NCBI GenBank assembly: GCA_016929985.1 | Contig: JAFGIH010000757.1 | Location: 1 to 5,007 of the forward strand | Origin: Thermoleophilia bacterium | GTDB lineage: Bacteria > Actinomycetota > Thermoleophilia > RBG-16-64-13 | Length of the DNA: 5,007 bases | Direction: 5' to 3' | Position numbers and translations under genes: made by a program | Notes under the pieces: generated by a model | What the model saw: only the letters and a program-made list of their open reading frames with translations | What the model was told of the DNA's origin: nothing | Databases searched by the model: none | In this document: piece after piece, positions 1 to 5,007 of the stretch | How positions within the stretch are numbered: position 1 is the first letter of the stretch | Layout: each line of letters begins with the position of its first letter

Positions 1-1034
1 AGCAGATGATCTCCGGCGAGCCCTATCCCATCAAGGCCTGCTGGATCCAGACCACCAACATGCTGGGCGGCCAGGCGGCCGACACCAGGATGCACTACGA
101 GGCTCTGAAGAAGATGGAGTTCAACGTGGTGGTCGACGCGTTCCCCAACCCTACCACCATGGCGGTGGCCGACCTCATCCTCCCGGTCGCCTCCATCGCC
201 GAGAAGGAGAGTCTGCGCTCCTGGTGGAGCCCCCTGCAGGTGATGATGCCCGCCGTCCAGGTGGGCGAGTGCCGCTCCGACTGGGAGATCAACCTGGAGC
301 TGGCCAAGCGCTTCAATCCAGAGCTGCGCCGCCGCTTCGATACGGTCAAAGACCTCATTGACGACCGCCTGAAGCCTTCCGGTTTCACCTTCGACGAGCT
401 GAAAGACGGCCACTGGAAGTTCCCGGAGAAAGACACTCCCAGCCGCCCGTACCGCCGCTACGAGAAGGGGCTGCTGCGGCCCGACGGCAAGCCGGGATTC
501 CGCACCCCGAGCGGCAAGCTGGAGCTCTACTCCACCAGCTTCAAGGAGTGGGGCATGGATCCGCTGCCCTTCTTCACCGAAGCGCCGGAGAGTGAGGTCC
601 GCACCCCGGAGCTCGCCGAGAAGTACCCCTTGGTCATGGTGACCGGCCGGCGCTCGCCGGTGTTCTTCCACTCCGAGCACCGCAACATCCCCTGGCTGCG
701 GGAATGCGACCCTGACCCCATCGTGGAGATCCATCCTCAGACGGCCGCCGAGTTGGGTATCGACGACGGGGAGTGGGTGGCCATCGTGAACGATCGCGGA
801 CGGATCAAGCGCAAAGCCAAGATCACTCCTATCGTCCACCCCCGGGTGGTGAGCGTTCCGCATGGCTGGTGGCTGCCCGAGACCGACGGCCGGGAGCCGA
901 ACCTGTACGGTATCTGGGACATCAACTGCAACGTCCTTGTCAACATCGGACCGGGCGACGCCTCCGGCTACGGAGGCGGCCCCTACAAGACCCCCTTGGT
1001 CGCGGTCAAGAAGCTCGGGGAAGGAGAGGAGTGA
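1..1034 (+). CDS. Molybdopterin oxidoreductase, DMSO reductase superfamily, C-terminal part (5' truncated by window)
   Basis: This is the C-terminal part of a large Mo- or W-bis-MGD enzyme. The frame is open to the left edge (a CAG codon precedes the first in-window ATG at base 6), so the true start lies outside the window. Numbering from that ATG, residues 27-68 resemble the end of the central molybdopterin domain (pattern DTR..YEAL..., VVVDAF, ADLILPVAS.AEKE). Residues 206-335 look like the C-terminal molybdopterin-dinucleotide-binding barrel, with YPLVMVTGRRS at 207-217, SEHRNIPWL at 223-231 and the HGWWLPE turn at 286-292. That last motif and the following tail recall acetylene hydratase-like and related uncharacterised oxidoreductases. 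The metal ligand, the N-terminal Fe-S cysteines and any Tat signal are off-window, so the substrate cannot be named. The [4Fe-4S] protein gene begins 2 bases after the stop and is the probable electron-transfer partner. The superfamily call is secure; the subfamily is a guess. Confidence 0.9.
   Translation, partial: QMISGEPYPIKACWIQTTNMLGGQAADTRMHYEALKKMEFNVVVDAFPNPTTMAVADLILPVASIAEKESLRSWWSPLQVMMPAVQVGECRSDWEINLELAKRFNPELRRRFDTVKDLIDDRLKPSGFTFDELKDGHWKFPEKDTPSRPYRRYEKGLLRPDGKPGFRTPSGKLELYSTSFKEWGMDPLPFFTEAPESEVRTPELAEKYPLVMVTGRRSPVFFHSEHRNIPWLRECDPDPIVEIHPQTAAELGIDDGEWVAIVNDRGRIKRKAKITPIVHPRVVSVPHGWWLPETDGREPNLYGIWDINCNVLVNIGPGDASGYGGGPYKTPLVAVKKLGEGEE
1027..1031 (+). promoter_or_regulatory. 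Ribosome binding site for the ferredoxin-like gene
   Basis: AGGAG lies 5 bases before the ATG at 1037, within a purine-rich run (AAGGAGAGGAG, 1021-1031) at the end of the upstream gene. It decides the start: the frame is open further upstream to about base 773, but that part overlaps the oxidoreductase gene and does not look like protein. Confidence 0.75.
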
Positions 1035-1036
1035 CC

Positions 1037-1366
1037 ATGGCAAAGAAAGGGCTCCTCATCCACTACGAGTACTGCACCGGCTGCATGGCCTGTGTGGTGG
1101 CCTGCAAGCAGGAGCACGACTACCCCGCGGGCCGCTGGGGCATCATGGTGAAAGACTGCACCCGCGAGACCGAGGGCAGGGTACAGGTGGACTTTCTCCC
1201 GTTCCCCACCGATCTGTGCGACCTCTGCCCAGGCCGTACACACTCCGGGGGCAAGCCGGCCTGCGTCAAGCACTGCATGGCCGCCTGTATCTCTTACGGA
1301 GAACTGCCTGAACTGGCCAAAGAGATGGAGGGCAAACCAAGGAGCGCGCTGTTCGCGCCGCGATGA
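1037..1366 (+). CDS. Small dicluster [4Fe-4S] ferredoxin-like electron-transfer subunit
   Basis: A 109-residue iron-sulfur protein, probably the electron-transfer subunit of the molybdopterin enzyme encoded just upstream. Eight cysteines fall in two groups: C13-x2-C16-x2-C19-x3-C23 near the N-terminus and C61-x2-C64-x11-C76-x3-C80 further on. This is enough for two [4Fe-4S] clusters, with the fourth cysteine of each group probably completing the other cluster. C41 and C84 are extra. The protein is about half the length of the four-cluster DmsB/FdhB/PhsB-type subunits and matches the short form found beside some uncharacterised Mo/W oxidoreductases. No signal peptide or membrane segment is visible, so a cytoplasmic site is likely unless it is carried by its partner. 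The ATG at 1037 is supported by a good ribosome binding site and by the MAKKGLLI opening. The stop overlaps the next start as ATGA. Confidence 0.88.
   Translation: MAKKGLLIHYEYCTGCMACVVACKQEHDYPAGRWGIMVKDCTRETEGRVQVDFLPFPTDLCDLCPGRTHSGGKPACVKHCMAACISYGELPELAKEMEGKPRSALFAPR
1339..1362 (+). promoter_or_regulatory. Distant AAGGAG plus small hairpin before the DUF5674 start
   Basis: A good Shine-Dalgarno match, AAGGAG (1339-1344), sits 18 bases before the ATG at 1363, too far for normal use. The bases between can form a 5-bp all-GC hairpin: GCGCG at 1344-1348 pairs with CGCGC at 1354-1358 around a 5-base loop. Folding would leave about 4 unpaired bases before the ATG and bring the AAGGA close to it. 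Such a structured spacer is known from phage T4 gene 38. Here it is an inference from sequence, and short GC hairpins are common by chance in GC-rich DNA. Confidence 0.3.
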
Positions 1367-1704
1367 AGATCGTCGACAGCCCCATCACCCTGCGTGATCT
1401 GAGCCTGATGGCCGAGGCGAGGTTCGGCGATCTCGTCAAGGCAGTGGTCGACATCGAACGCACTATCATGGCCGTTGACGCCGATATGCACTCTGACGAA
1501 GAGGCATTCCTTCTCGATGACGGCTCCGAGCAGCGTCACCTCTGGGGCATCAACATCTATCCGGCCCTCCCCGCCTCGGAGCGTGTGGAGTTCGATTCCA
1601 TGATCAACGTCCGTCCCTCTCAGGGAAACCGTTCCCGCGGAGTGGATGACCCCGAGATCCGCGCCTGTATCCTCGCGATCGTCGATTCGCTGATCGAGCC
1701 ATGA
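1363..1704 (+). CDS. DUF5674 family protein, function unknown
   Basis: A 113-residue soluble protein that I recognise from its pattern as DUF5674. Visible blocks are FGDLVKAVVDIER (residues 21-33), an acidic stretch DADMHSDEEA (39-48), LWGINIYP (60-67) and the most family-like block, EFDSMINVRPSQGNRSRGV (76-94), followed by DDPEIR (95-100). No catalytic role is known to me for this family. The conserved acidic and Arg/Asn/Gln-rich blocks could bind a metal or nucleic acid, but that is speculation. There is no signal peptide or membrane segment. No in-frame alternative start lies just upstream of the ATG at 1363, which overlaps the ferredoxin stop (ATGA), and the gene's own stop overlaps the next start in the same way. 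Translational coupling to both neighbours is therefore likely. Nothing indicates truncation. Confidence 0.85.
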   Translation: MKIVDSPITLRDLSLMAEARFGDLVKAVVDIERTIMAVDADMHSDEEAFLLDDGSEQRHLWGINIYPALPASERVEFDSMINVRPSQGNRSRGVDDPEIRACILAIVDSLIEP

Positions 1705-2045
1705 GCGCACTGCACTCCGAGTCTCTGATCGAGAGGTGGCCTTCTCTTCCGTTGGTGGAGCAACTGGCGAACGTCGGCTCGGAGATCGAACGGTCCCTGA
1801 GTTGGGCGTCGCGCGGCAACCCGGAGTACAGCCAGAAGGCGTTGGAGCGGGGACTCGAGCTTCTCGGACTGACTATCAGCGACCCCAAACACCAAGGCCG
1901 GCGACGGGAGCTGACCCGCCTGCGCGAGATCCTTCTCGACTACTTCTTGGGCGACAACGAGTTCGGCTCTTCGCCCGAGAACTGGCACAGCTACTTCCAT
2001 CCCTACGCGATGGCGGTGGCGATCCGAAAGCACGGGGCGTGCTGA
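1701..2045 (+). CDS. Conserved-looking hypothetical protein, 114 residues
   Basis: I cannot assign this to a named family, though its pattern resembles small uncharacterised bacterial proteins. It looks mostly alpha-helical: a first helical stretch around residues 16-36 (LPLVEQLANVGSEIERSLSW), a second around 43-56 (YSQKALERGLELLG), a third around 66-84 with many Arg and Leu (RRRELTRLREILLDYFLG), and a C-terminal aromatic segment with NW at 94-95 and YFHPYAMA at 98-105. No cysteine motif, signal peptide or membrane segment is seen. The ATG lies within the stop of the DUF5674 gene (ATGA at 1701-1704) without a clear ribosome binding site of its own, so translation is probably coupled. Its regular G/C third-position codon use and tight fit between neighbours support a real gene. 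A role together with the DUF5674 protein is only a guess from position. Confidence 0.8.
   Translation: MSALHSESLIERWPSLPLVEQLANVGSEIERSLSWASRGNPEYSQKALERGLELLGLTISDPKHQGRRRELTRLREILLDYFLGDNEFGSSPENWHSYFHPYAMAVAIRKHGAC
2029..2043 (+). other. Perfect 6-bp hairpin just before the tag start codon
   Basis: AGCACG (2029-2034) and CGTGCT (2038-2043) are perfect inverted arms around a GGG loop. The hairpin covers the last codons and the first stop base of the hypothetical gene and ends 3 bases before the GTG start of tag. No T-run follows, so it is not a rho-independent terminator. It could influence re-initiation at tag, or be chance in GC-rich DNA. Confidence 0.3.
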
Positions 2046-2046
2046 G

Positions 2047-2631
2047 GTGGGCCCGGTATCGGTACGTTGCGCCTGGGCCGAGAGCGATCCCCTCTACGTC
2101 GATTACCACGACAGGGAGTGGGGCGTCCCGGTGCACGATGACCGGTTGCTGTTCGAGTTCTTGGTGCTGGAGGGAGCTCAGGCCGGTCTGAGTTGGCTCA
2201 CCATCCTGCGCAAGCGGGAAGGCTATCGGCAGGCCTTTGCGGGCTTCGAACCCGCCGCGGTGGCCGCCTACGGGCCCGGCGACGTCGAACGTCTGCTGGC
2301 CGATCCCGGCATCGTACGCAACAGGCTGAAGGTGGAATCGGCCATCGCCAATGCCCGCGCGTTCCTGCATGTACAAGAGGAGTTCGGCAGCTTCTCCGAC
2401 TACATCTGGGGCTTCGTCGACGGTGAGCCCATCCAGAACGAGTGGCGCACGCCGGCGGAGATCCCCGCCAAGACCGCCGAGGCTGAAGCCCTGAGCCGCG
2501 ACCTCAAGAAGCGGGGGTTCCGGTTCGTCGGTCCCACTATCTGTTACGCTCATATGCAGGCCACGGGTATGGTCAACGACCACGTCGTGGATTGCTTCCG
2601 CTGGTCGGAGTTGAAGGCCGGGCGGCTCTAA
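2047..2631 (+). CDS. tag: DNA-3-methyladenine glycosylase I
   Basis: This enzyme excises 3-methyladenine from alkylated DNA, starting base excision repair in the cytoplasm. At 194 residues it is close to the 187 of E. coli Tag, and the alignment is offset by +4. The structural zinc site is complete: C8, H21, H179 and C183 correspond to C4, H17, H175 and C179 of E. coli. The base-pocket motif LEGAQAGLSW (residues 41-50) holds E42 and W50, matching E38 and W46. Other family blocks are YHDREWGVP (20-28), the KKRGFRFVGPTICY stretch and VNDHVVDC (176-183). The start is GTG at 2047, the only good candidate before the conserved RCAW, and it lies one base after the previous stop. The ribosome binding site is weak, so coupled translation is likely. 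No repair gene adjoins it, and its place between redox and sugar-cleavage genes looks incidental. Confidence 0.96.
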   Translation: MGPVSVRCAWAESDPLYVDYHDREWGVPVHDDRLLFEFLVLEGAQAGLSWLTILRKREGYRQAFAGFEPAAVAAYGPGDVERLLADPGIVRNRLKVESAIANARAFLHVQEEFGSFSDYIWGFVDGEPIQNEWRTPAEIPAKTAEAEALSRDLKKRGFRFVGPTICYAHMQATGMVNDHVVDCFRWSELKAGRL

Positions 2632-2635
2632 AGGA

Positions 2636-2661
2636 CGCGTCAGGGGGCGGCGAGTGACGTG
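2636..2661 (+). promoter_or_regulatory. Ribosome binding site and possible start-codon hairpin of ackA
   Basis: A G-rich Shine-Dalgarno candidate, AGGGGG (2642-2647), lies 11 bases before the GTG at 2659. Bases 2636-2642 (CGCGTCA) can pair with 2655-2661 (TGACGTG) in a 7-bp stem with one G-U pair and a 12-base loop. The stem would hide the whole GTG start codon, while the loop displays most of the G-run. This could dampen initiation, but it has not been tested and could be chance. Confidence 0.35.
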
Positions 2662-3846
2662 AGTGCTACACAGACCATCCTCAGCATCAACAGCGGTTCG
2701 TCCTCGCTTAAGTTCCGCCTGTACGAGATGGGTGGCGTGGAGCAGTTGCTTGCGAAGGGCGTCGTGGAAGGCATCGGCCAGGGCGAAGGCCGGCTCCGCT
2801 TCGTCGATGCCGGGGGTGAGGCCTTCGCGGAGCGCGATTTCGACAGTATCGGGCCCGAGCAGGCCATCGAGCAGGCCCTGGCGGCGCTGTCTGACAAGGC
2901 GCTTCCATCCATCGAGGCAGTGGGGCACCGGGTGGTCCACGGAGGTCCCGGGCATCTCGCCCCGGAGCTGCTGACTCCAGAGCTGATCGAAGACCTGCGA
3001 GTTCACACTCCCTGGGCGCCACTGCACATGCCGGCGAGCCTGCGGGTGATCGATTCCTTGCGGGTACGACGTCCCGGGCTGCCGCAGGTGGCCTGCTTCG
3101 ACACCGCTTTCCACGCCCGCATGCCGGAGGTCGCCCGCCGCCTGCCGCTGCCGCGGCGGTTCTTCGACCAAGGGGTGCAGAAGTACGGCTTCCATGGGCT
3201 GTCGTACGAGTACATCCTGAGCGTCTTGGGTGAGCGGGCGGGGTGCCGGCTGGTGATGGCGCACTTGGGCAACGGCGCGAGCATGGCCGCCTGTGTAGGC
3301 GGCCGGCCGCTGGATACCACCATGGGCATGACGCCCCTGGGCGGCTTCATGATGGGCACCCGCACCGGCGACATGGATCCCGGCGCGCTAGTGTACCTCA
3401 TGCGCGAGCGTGGCTACGGCGTCGACGACCTCGAAGGGCTCCTGGACAAGGAGAGCGGCCTCAAGGGTGTCTCGGGCGAGACGGCCGACATGGAGACTCT
3501 TCTCGAGCTGCGTGCCGGCGGCCATCAGGACGCCGCGCAGGCGGTGGAGATGTACTGCTACCAGGCGCGCAAGACCATAGGGTCGCTCGCGGCGGTCATG
3601 GGTGGGGTCGACCTGCTGGTCTTCGCCGGTGGCATCGGAGAGAACGCCGCGATCATCCGGGCCCTGATCTGTCGGGGGCTGGAGCATCTGGGCATCGAGC
3701 TCGACCCGGCGAAGAACTGTACCGATGCCGATATCATCAGCTCCGAGGGCGCCACCTGCGCCGTTAGCATCGTACGCACCAACGAGGATCTCATGATCGC
3801 CCGCCATAGCTACAGGCTGGTGTTCGGCGACGCCCATCCGGCATAA
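2659..3846 (+). CDS. ackA: Acetate kinase
   Basis: This cytoplasmic enzyme converts acetyl-phosphate and ADP to acetate and ATP, and can run in reverse. At 395 residues it is full length (E. coli 400, Methanosarcina thermophila 408). The N-terminal NSGSSSLKF (residues 11-19) supplies N11, S14, S16 and K18. Residues matching those studied in the Methanosarcina enzyme are R91 (GHRVVHGG), D148 (ACFDTAFH), H179 (YGFHGLSY), H202 (AHLGNG), R235 ([10 protein letters not shown]) and E376 (RTNEDLMIA), so it should be active. One oddity is LHMPASL at 122-128, where many relatives have Asn in place of M124. The start is GTG at 2659, directly before the conserved beta strand (QTILSINSG). The phosphoketolase gene follows after 11 bases. 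No phosphotransacetylase gene is in the window, so the likely acetyl-phosphate source is that phosphoketolase. Confidence 0.97.
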   Translation: MSATQTILSINSGSSSLKFRLYEMGGVEQLLAKGVVEGIGQGEGRLRFVDAGGEAFAERDFDSIGPEQAIEQALAALSDKALPSIEAVGHRVVHGGPGHLAPELLTPELIEDLRVHTPWAPLHMPASLRVIDSLRVRRPGLPQVACFDTAFHARMPEVARRLPLPRRFFDQGVQKYGFHGLSYEYILSVLGERAGCRLVMAHLGNGASMAACVGGRPLDTTMGMTPLGGFMMGTRTGDMDPGALVYLMRERGYGVDDLEGLLDKESGLKGVSGETADMETLLELRAGGHQDAAQAVEMYCYQARKTIGSLAAVMGGVDLLVFAGGIGENAAIIRALICRGLEHLGIELDPAKNCTDADIISSEGATCAVSIVRTNEDLMIARHSYRLVFGDAHPA

Positions 3847-3851
3847 GGAGG
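3846..3851 (+). promoter_or_regulatory. Strong ribosome binding site of the phosphoketolase gene
   Basis: AGGAGG begins at the last base of the ackA stop codon, 6 bases before the GTG at 3858. It is the best ribosome binding site in the window and fixes the GTG as the start, rather than the in-frame ATG at 3900. Confidence 0.85.
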
Positions 3852-3857
3852 AATACA

Positions 3858-5007
3858 GTGAGCACCACCTCTCCACTCGCCCCCGATCTGCTGGAGCGCA
3901 TGAACGCCTACTGGCGGGCGGCCAACTACCTGTCGGTGGGGCAGATCTACCTGCAGGACAACCCGCTGCTCCGTCGCCCAATCTCCCGCGACGACGTCAA
4001 GTCGCGGCTGCTCGGTCATTGGGGCACCTGCCCGGGTCTGAACTTCATTTACGTGCACCTCAACCGGGCCATCAAGGCTCGCGACCTGGACGTCGTCTAC
4101 GTGTGCGGTCCCGGCCACGGCGGCCCGGCCATGGTGGCGAACATCTACCTGGAAGGCACATACAGCGAGTATTACCCGCAGATCTCGCGGGACGAGGCCG
4201 GCATGCGGCGGCTCTTCAAGCAGTTCTCTTTCCCGGGCGGCATCCCCAGCCACGTGGCGGCGGAGACTCCCGGCTCGATCAACGAAGGCGGCGAGCTGGG
4301 CTACTGCCTGTCGCACGCGTACGGCGCGGCGTTCGACAACCCCGACCTCATCGTGGCGTGCGTCATAGGCGACGGCGAGGCCGAAACGGGGGCTCTGGCC
4401 GCCTCGTGGCAGTCGAACAAGTTTCTGAACCCGACAGTTGACGGGGCCGTGCTCCCGATCGTACATCTGAACGGCTACAAGATCGCCAACCCCACGGTGC
4501 TCGCGCGCATCGACCGCGAGGAGTTGGCAGAGTATCTGCGGGGCTGTGGTCACACTCCTTACTTCGTCGAGGGCGACGACCCCATGGAGATGCACCAGCT
4601 CATGGCCGCCACACTCGACCGGGCCTTGGACGACATCAAGGAAGCCCAGCACAGAGCCCGGGTGGACGGCGTAGTGGAGCGGCCGGCCTGGCCTGCCATC
4701 GTGCTCGTCACTCCCAAGGGCTGGACCGGTCCCAAGATCGTGGACGGGCTGCCGGCCGAGGGGACCTTCCGGTCACACCAGGTGCCGTTCCACGACATGA
4801 CCGACGAGCACCTGGCGCAACTCGCGGAGTGGATGCAGAGTTACAAGCCCGAAGAGCTGTTCGACGAGACAGGCGCCTTCTTGCCCGAACTGGCCGAGCT
4901 GGCGCCGGCTGGTACCCGGCGCATGGGCGACAACCCGCACGCCAACGGGGGACTGTTGTTGCGCGACCTGCAACTGCCCGACTTCCGTGACTTCGCCGTG
5001 GATGTGC
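3858..5007 (+). CDS. xpk: Xylulose-5-phosphate/fructose-6-phosphate phosphoketolase, N-terminal part (3' truncated by window)
   Basis: A thiamine-diphosphate enzyme that splits xylulose 5-phosphate with phosphate into acetyl-phosphate and glyceraldehyde 3-phosphate; many members also cleave fructose 6-phosphate. The window holds the first 383 codons, open to the edge, of a family about 790-825 residues long. Family blocks follow in order: [15 protein letters not shown] (residues 18-32), GHWGT (53-57), GPGHGGPA (84-91), LEGTYSE (98-104), SFPGGIPSH (124-132), the diphosphate/Mg motif GDGEAETG (171-178) leading to [10 protein letters not shown] (204-213), TPKGWTGPK (285-293) and FRSHQVP (304-310). 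H54, H87, H132 and H307 match catalytic H64, H97, H142 and H320 of the Bifidobacterium enzyme. The catalytic Glu (E479 there) and the Pyr and C-terminal domains lie beyond the window. Eleven bases separate it from ackA, whose product uses its acetyl-phosphate. Substrate preference (xylulose only or dual) cannot be read from this part. Confidence 0.97.
   Translation, partial: MSTTSPLAPDLLERMNAYWRAANYLSVGQIYLQDNPLLRRPISRDDVKSRLLGHWGTCPGLNFIYVHLNRAIKARDLDVVYVCGPGHGGPAMVANIYLEGTYSEYYPQISRDEAGMRRLFKQFSFPGGIPSHVAAETPGSINEGGELGYCLSHAYGAAFDNPDLIVACVIGDGEAETGALAASWQSNKFLNPTVDGAVLPIVHLNGYKIANPTVLARIDREELAEYLRGCGHTPYFVEGDDPMEMHQLMAATLDRALDDIKEAQHRARVDGVVERPAWPAIVLVTPKGWTGPKIVDGLPAEGTFRSHQVPFHDMTDEHLAQLAEWMQSYKPEELFDETGAFLPELAELAPAGTRRMGDNPHANGGLLLRDLQLPDFRDFAVDV

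Noticed and set aside
773..1036. An in-frame N-terminal extension of the ferredoxin-like protein.
   Set aside because: It overlaps the well-supported end of the molybdopterin oxidoreductase, is low-complexity Arg/Gly/Pro-rich, and the ATG at 1037 has a good ribosome binding site.
1690..1733. A direct repeat, CTGATCGAG at 1690-1698 and 1725-1733.
   Set aside because: Both copies are coding and spell Leu-Ile-Glu in their own genes. Two 9-base copies are not enough to suggest a regulatory or mobile repeat.
2632..2658. The intergenic gap before ackA as a terminator/promoter site, including the palindrome GACGCGTC (2634-2641).
   Set aside because: There is no T-run after a stem and no recognisable -10/-35 pair, and the gap is too short for both a terminator and a promoter.
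1876..3264. A 462-codon open frame on the minus strand, antisense to tag and ackA.
   Set aside because: It lies opposite two genes with complete catalytic motifs. Its protein is rich in His, Arg, Gly and Pro with no recognisable domain, as expected for the reverse complement of GC-rich coding DNA.
3900..3902. An in-frame ATG as alternative phosphoketolase start.
   Set aside because: It would begin just before the conserved YWRAANYL block, and the strong AGGAGG is placed for the GTG at 3858.
4407..4424. SWQSNKF in the phosphoketolase, at first suspected to be a substitution of a conserved His by Gln.
   Set aside because: Gln at this position also occurs in the Bifidobacterium enzyme as I recall it, so it is normal family variation.
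3810..4652. A 280-codon open frame on the minus strand opposite the phosphoketolase gene.
   Set aside because: It is antisense to a clearly real phosphoketolase and shows no family motif, so it is a codon-bias shadow.

Overview
The window is a GC-rich bacterial segment carrying seven same-strand genes packed almost end to end (largest gap 27 bases). Three of the seven use GTG starts. The GC-rich codon use, the GTG starts and the mix of families (an anaerobic-type Mo-bis-MGD enzyme, a DUF5674 protein, a phosphoketolase) suit a high-GC anaerobe or facultative anaerobe. An actinobacterial lineage such as Coriobacteriia or Thermoleophilia, or a Chloroflexota-like lineage, is possible. This placement is an impression and not something the sequence proves.

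Layout. (1) Bases 1-1034 hold the C-terminal part of a molybdopterin oxidoreductase of the DMSO reductase superfamily, cut by the window edge. (2) Bases 1037-1366 hold its probable partner, a 109-residue protein with two [4Fe-4S] cluster motifs. (3) Bases 1363-1704 hold a DUF5674-type protein of unknown function, joined to the ferredoxin gene by an ATGA overlap. (4) Bases 1701-2045 hold a 114-residue conserved-looking hypothetical protein, joined by a second ATGA overlap. (5) Bases 2047-2631 hold DNA-3-methyladenine glycosylase I (tag), one base after the previous stop. (6) Bases 2659-3846 hold acetate kinase (ackA). (7) From base 3858 to the window end runs the N-terminal part of a xylulose-5-phosphate/fructose-6-phosphate phosphoketolase, preceded by a strong AGGAGG.

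How the genes work together. Phosphoketolase cleaves a sugar phosphate to acetyl-phosphate, and acetate kinase converts acetyl-phosphate plus ADP to acetate and ATP, so genes 6 and 7 form a complete two-step energy-yielding shunt. Genes 1 and 2 look like a catalytic subunit and its electron-transfer subunit. Genes 3 to 5 have no obvious metabolic link to either pair, but the overlaps suggest co-transcription and coupled translation.

No RNA genes, mobile elements, CRISPR arrays, clear promoters or rho-independent terminators were seen, and no gap is large enough to need separate description. The less ordinary observations are the tightly coupled DUF5674/hypothetical pair and three small potential hairpins placed at the start sites of the genes with weak or badly spaced ribosome binding sites.
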